NCBI RefSeq assembly: GCF_020171365.1
Contig: NZ_JAIUZO010000002.1
Coordinates: forward strand, 2,549,012-2,613,011
Direction of reading: 5' to 3'
Origin: Qipengyuania gaetbuli
GTDB lineage: Bacteria > Pseudomonadota > Alphaproteobacteria > Sphingomonadales > Sphingomonadaceae
DNA: 64,000 nucleotides
The position numbers were made by a program, and so were the translations under genes. The notes beneath the pieces are model-generated. The model worked only from the letters and a program-made list of their open reading frames with translations. It was not told the DNA's origin and did no database searches. Shown piece by piece: positions 61,328 to 64,000 of this stretch (position 1 is its first letter; every line of letters starts with the position of its first letter).

Positions 61328-64000
61328 ATGACCGACATTTATGATCTCGCGCCCGCCGATAACGACGACGAAGACCTGAATCTCGACGGTGCAGGCTGGT
61401 ACGGTGCAGAGTTCCTCGCGGACGATGACATCACCACCGCCGATCTGGGTATCTTCATCAAGCACCTGAACTTCGATGAATCGCAGGCCTACGGCTCGAC
61501 CGGCACCGGCCTCTTCAACCCGTTCCTAAGGGTGAACGCTCAGGGCACGAGCCGCGGTTTCAATCTTCAAGACAATACGCAAAAGCAAAACAAAGACGCT
61601 GGTACCGACATGGATGATGCGAAGACCAACGCCATCCAGTTGAAAGACATTCCGATCGTCTATCTCGACCTAGACGGCCTGCCTGGTCTCGAGGCGTATT
61701 ATGTCATCAATCTCGACATAAACGAGAACGTCGACAACCTGCTCGGCCTTACGGAAATGCAGATATTCATTTCCGATACCGAGGCGACGTTCGCTGATTA
61801 CATCTACGATACCGACCAGTCCGGCCTGGCTTTCGACGGGGTCGGTGCAGGCCAGAAGTATCAACTGGTGTTCGATCTCGATGATCCGTCCACGGGCGGG
61901 GACAAGACCTTGGTTCTGGACGATCTCGGGGCCGGCCAAGGCAAGCAGGACTACATCTTCTATCTGCCTGTCGCCATGTTCGAAGCCGCCGGTGCCCACG
62001 GCGATTCCTTCATGACCCTCTTCTCGCAGTTCGGCCCGACGCCGCCGGACGATGGTGCATTCAACGAGTGGAACACGATCGTCGCGCCCAAGGTTTCGGG
62101 CGTGAAGTTCGGCGATCTTGACGGTGATGGCATCAAGGACGCGAACGAAACCGGGCTTTCCGGCTTCACGATGTTCATCGATATCGACGGTGATGGCCTT
62201 TACGACGCCGGTGAACTCACCGCGGTCTCCGGTGCCGGAGGTGTCTTCCAATTCGCCAGCCTGGTTGATGCCGAGAGTTACAAGATTTACGAGATCCTGT
62301 CCGAAGACGATATCGACACGGCCAACAACGCCTTCACCGCGCAGCAGATCGCGGACCTCCTTCCCGATCAGTCGGGCGACTGGGTCCTGACAACGGGAGA
62401 CGTGAACGGCGGCCATACAATCACATTCACCGGCACTGCCTATGCGCCCGTGCAGGTCGGCAACTTCCTCGCCAATCCGCTCATCGTCATCGAGAAAGAA
62501 GCCATCTCGATCATAGGCAGCGGCGGCGAGAACAAGCTCGTTCCGGGTGCCGATGCGGCCGGCGACGTGGTCAATTACGTCATTTCGGTGGCCAACGAAG
62601 GTAATGTCGATCTCGACATCACCTCGCTCACGGATATCAATGCCGACACGTTGGTTTACGTCAGCGGCGATACGGACAATGACGACATTCTGGATGTCGG
62701 CGAGACGTGGATCTTCAATTCGACCCATGTCGTCGACCAGTCCACGCTGGATACAGACGGCATCGATATCTTCGGCGACGGTGACTTCGACGAGGACATC
62801 GACAACCGCGTGGACGTCGAAGCCAGCTGGTCGTTCAACGGCCAGGGCGGCACGGTTTCCGACTTCGATATTGAAGATGTGCCGGTTGTCGTCACGCCCG
62901 ACATCTCGATCCTGAAGGAGGTGGTGTCGGTCAACAACGAGGACGAGAGCCTCGACGAGGACGGCATCATCGACACGGCAGGCGATACGATCACCTACCG
63001 CATCACGGTTGCCAACGAAGGCAATGTGACGCTGAGCGATGTCGACGTGACCGACCTGTTCGAAGGCGCCGGCTACGACACCAGCGGCCTGGTCTATGTC
63101 GAGAGCGGCGACGAGAACGGCCTGCTCGACGTAGGCGAAACCTGGACCTGGGTGTTCACCGTCGAGGTGACCCAGCTGATGATCGACACCAACTGCTATG
63201 AAGGCGGTGACGAGCAGATCACCAACTCGGCCAGCGTCACGGCGCTGTTCGGCGAGCAGCAGGTCAGCGACGGCCCCTCCACCGTCAACACCCCGATCGA
63301 CTGCGATCCGGTGCTGTCCATCGACAAGGTGGTGATCGACGTCGACGGCGACGGTGCCGAAGGCACGATCGATGCCGCCGGTGATATCGTCACCTACGAA
63401 GTGACGGTGACCAACGACGGCAATGTCACCCTGACCGGCGTGAAGGTGAGCGATCCGCTCACCGGCCTTGAACTGGCAGTGGCCGGTGACGGCACGCTGG
63501 CACCGGGCGAGAGCTACACCTTCGAGAACCTCACCTACGAGGTGACGCAGGACGATATGGACTCGAACGGTACGATCGAGCCCGACGACGTGCTGCCAGC
63601 CTTCCTCGACAACACGGCGACCGCCTACAGCGACCAGACCGAGCCGGTCAGCGATGACGAGGATGTGCCGCTCGAGGTCGACCCCGACATCTCGATCCTG
63701 AAGGAGGTGGTGTCGGTCAACAACGAGGACGAGAGCCTCGACGAGGACGGCATCATCGACACGGCAGGCGATACGATCACCTACCGCATCACGGTTGCCA
63801 ACGAAGGCAATGTGACGCTGAGCGATGTCGACGTGACCGACCTGTTCGAAGGCGCCGGCTACGACACCAGCGGCCTGGTCTATGTCGAGAGCGGCGACGA
63901 GAACGGCCTGCTCGACGTAGGCGAGACCTGGACCTGGGTGTTCACCGTCGAGGTGACCCAGCTGATGATCGACACCAACTGCTATGAAGGCGGTGACGAG
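61328..64000 (+). CDS. Large acidic repetitive surface protein (cut by window edge)
   Basis: 891 codons are visible with no stop; the gene continues past the window. There is no Sec signal peptide (N terminus MTDIYDLAPADNDDEDLNLD) and Lys/Arg are scarce, both typical of type I-secreted giant adhesins. Residues 1-250 are a unique domain. About 257-340 resembles an SdrD B-type or EF-hand-bearing domain (GDLDGDGIKDANETG, DIDGDGLYDAGE), likely calcium-binding. From about 384 on come DUF11-like beta-sandwich repeats of ~130 residues, each opening with an AGDxxxYxIxVxNxGN pattern. From residue 524 the repeats occur in pairs of 262 residues. GGAG precedes the ATG. Function as adhesin or biofilm matrix protein is inferred. 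Confidence 0.85.
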   Translation, partial: MTDIYDLAPADNDDEDLNLDGAGWYGAEFLADDDITTADLGIFIKHLNFDESQAYGSTGTGLFNPFLRVNAQGTSRGFNLQDNTQKQNKDAGTDMDDAKTNAIQLKDIPIVYLDLDGLPGLEAYYVINLDINENVDNLLGLTEMQIFISDTEATFADYIYDTDQSGLAFDGVGAGQKYQLVFDLDDPSTGGDKTLVLDDLGAGQGKQDYIFYLPVAMFEAAGAHGDSFMTLFSQFGPTPPDDGAFNEWNTIVAPKVSGVKFGDLDGDGIKDANETGLSGFTMFIDIDGDGLYDAGELTAVSGAGGVFQFASLVDAESYKIYEILSEDDIDTANNAFTAQQIADLLPDQSGDWVLTTGDVNGGHTITFTGTAYAPVQVGNFLANPLIVIEKEAISIIGSGGENKLVPGADAAGDVVNYVISVANEGNVDLDITSLTDINADTLVYVSGDTDNDDILDVGETWIFNSTHVVDQSTLDTDGIDIFGDGDFDEDIDNRVDVEASWSFNGQGGTVSDFDIEDVPVVVTPDISILKEVVSVNNEDESLDEDGIIDTAGDTITYRITVANEGNVTLSDVDVTDLFEGAGYDTSGLVYVESGDENGLLDVGETWTWVFTVEVTQLMIDTNCYEGGDEQITNSASVTALFGEQQVSDGPSTVNTPIDCDPVLSIDKVVIDVDGDGAEGTIDAAGDIVTYEVTVTNDGNVTLTGVKVSDPLTGLELAVAGDGTLAPGESYTFENLTYEVTQDDMDSNGTIEPDDVLPAFLDNTATAYSDQTEPVSDDEDVPLEVDPDISILKEVVSVNNEDESLDEDGIIDTAGDTITYRITVANEGNVTLSDVDVTDLFEGAGYDTSGLVYVESGDENGLLDVGETWTWVFTVEVTQLMIDTNCYEGGDE
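62897..64000 (+). repeat. 786-base tandem coding repeat in the adhesin gene
   Basis: Unit 1 spans 62897-63682 and unit 2 starts at 63683 and runs off the window. Over the 318 bases of unit 2 that are visible, I see only one difference (A at 63139, G at 63925, a silent Glu change). Each unit encodes two different DUF11-like domains; the second begins at 63308. The near identity implies recent duplication or homogenisation, and the true copy number is beyond the window. Confidence 0.92.

Overview
The window is a stretch of chromosome from an alphaproteobacterium, most likely a member of the Sphingomonadales near Erythrobacter/Qipengyuania/Altererythrobacter. This is inferred from the high GC content, the gltX/comEC/lexA/trp and dusB-ntrBC-ntrYX-hfq-hflX-mazG gene orders, a pdhB carrying its own lipoyl domain, an Hfq with two Sm domains in one chain, and a GAAC-N7-GAAC SOS box in front of lexA. 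It is almost entirely core chromosome. I see no prophage, insertion sequence or CRISPR array.

Layout. 1-13.4 kb (mostly minus strand): gltA (cut by the window edge) and gltX; comEC on the plus strand; lexA with its SOS box; then a run read right to left, ppiD-trpE-lipoprotein-proline iminopeptidase-trpG-trpD-trpC-moaC, in which two non-tryptophan genes sit inside the trp cluster. 13.6-16.7 kb: tpiA, secG, pyrG, then a structured non-coding interval. 16.9-19.2 kb: a small heat-shock gene with a candidate ROSE-type RNA thermometer, grxC, a nitrilase-family hydrolase, a DUF1178 gene and tRNA-Arg(CCT). 19.2-22.8 kb (minus): haloalkane dehalogenase, MscS channel, a VOC protein and hppD. 22.9-27.0 kb: acyl-CoA dehydrogenase, ftsB, pdhA-pdhB. 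27.3-30.6 kb: three Tad-type pseudopilin-like genes, a squalene/phytoene-synthase-like gene and an EF-hand protein. 30.6-35.6 kb: trmFO, a YhhN-family gene and gyrA. 35.9-38.0 kb: a secreted repeat protein and a NYN-domain protein.

38.0-40.0 kb holds a compact bicarbonate module (SbtA-type transporter, PII-like regulator, beta-carbonic anhydrase) with both junctions overlapping by a few bases. 40.0-44.2 kb: lipA, a Coq10/RatA-like gene, pncC, a fused ispDF and dusB. 44.2-53.1 kb: two nitrogen two-component systems (ntrBC, ntrYX), tandem-domain hfq, hflX and mazG. 53.2-60.5 kb (minus): a tightly overlapping series dacC-tmk-holB-metG-tatD-MBL hydrolase-58-codon membrane protein, with a lytic transglycosylase upstream. 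After tRNA-Ser(TGA) and a 663-base non-coding region with a perfect CtrA-type box comes a very acidic, repetitive surface protein whose 786-base repeat is nearly identical between copies and which runs off the window.

The points most worth a second look are the SbtA/PII-like/carbonic anhydrase module in a presumably heterotrophic alphaproteobacterium, the tandem Hfq and its folded leader, the ROSE-like thermosensor of hsp20, the candidate small RNA after pyrG, and the repeat adhesin with its CtrA box. Start codons other than ATG (TTG, GTG) are frequent here, and I have named the starts I am less sure of.
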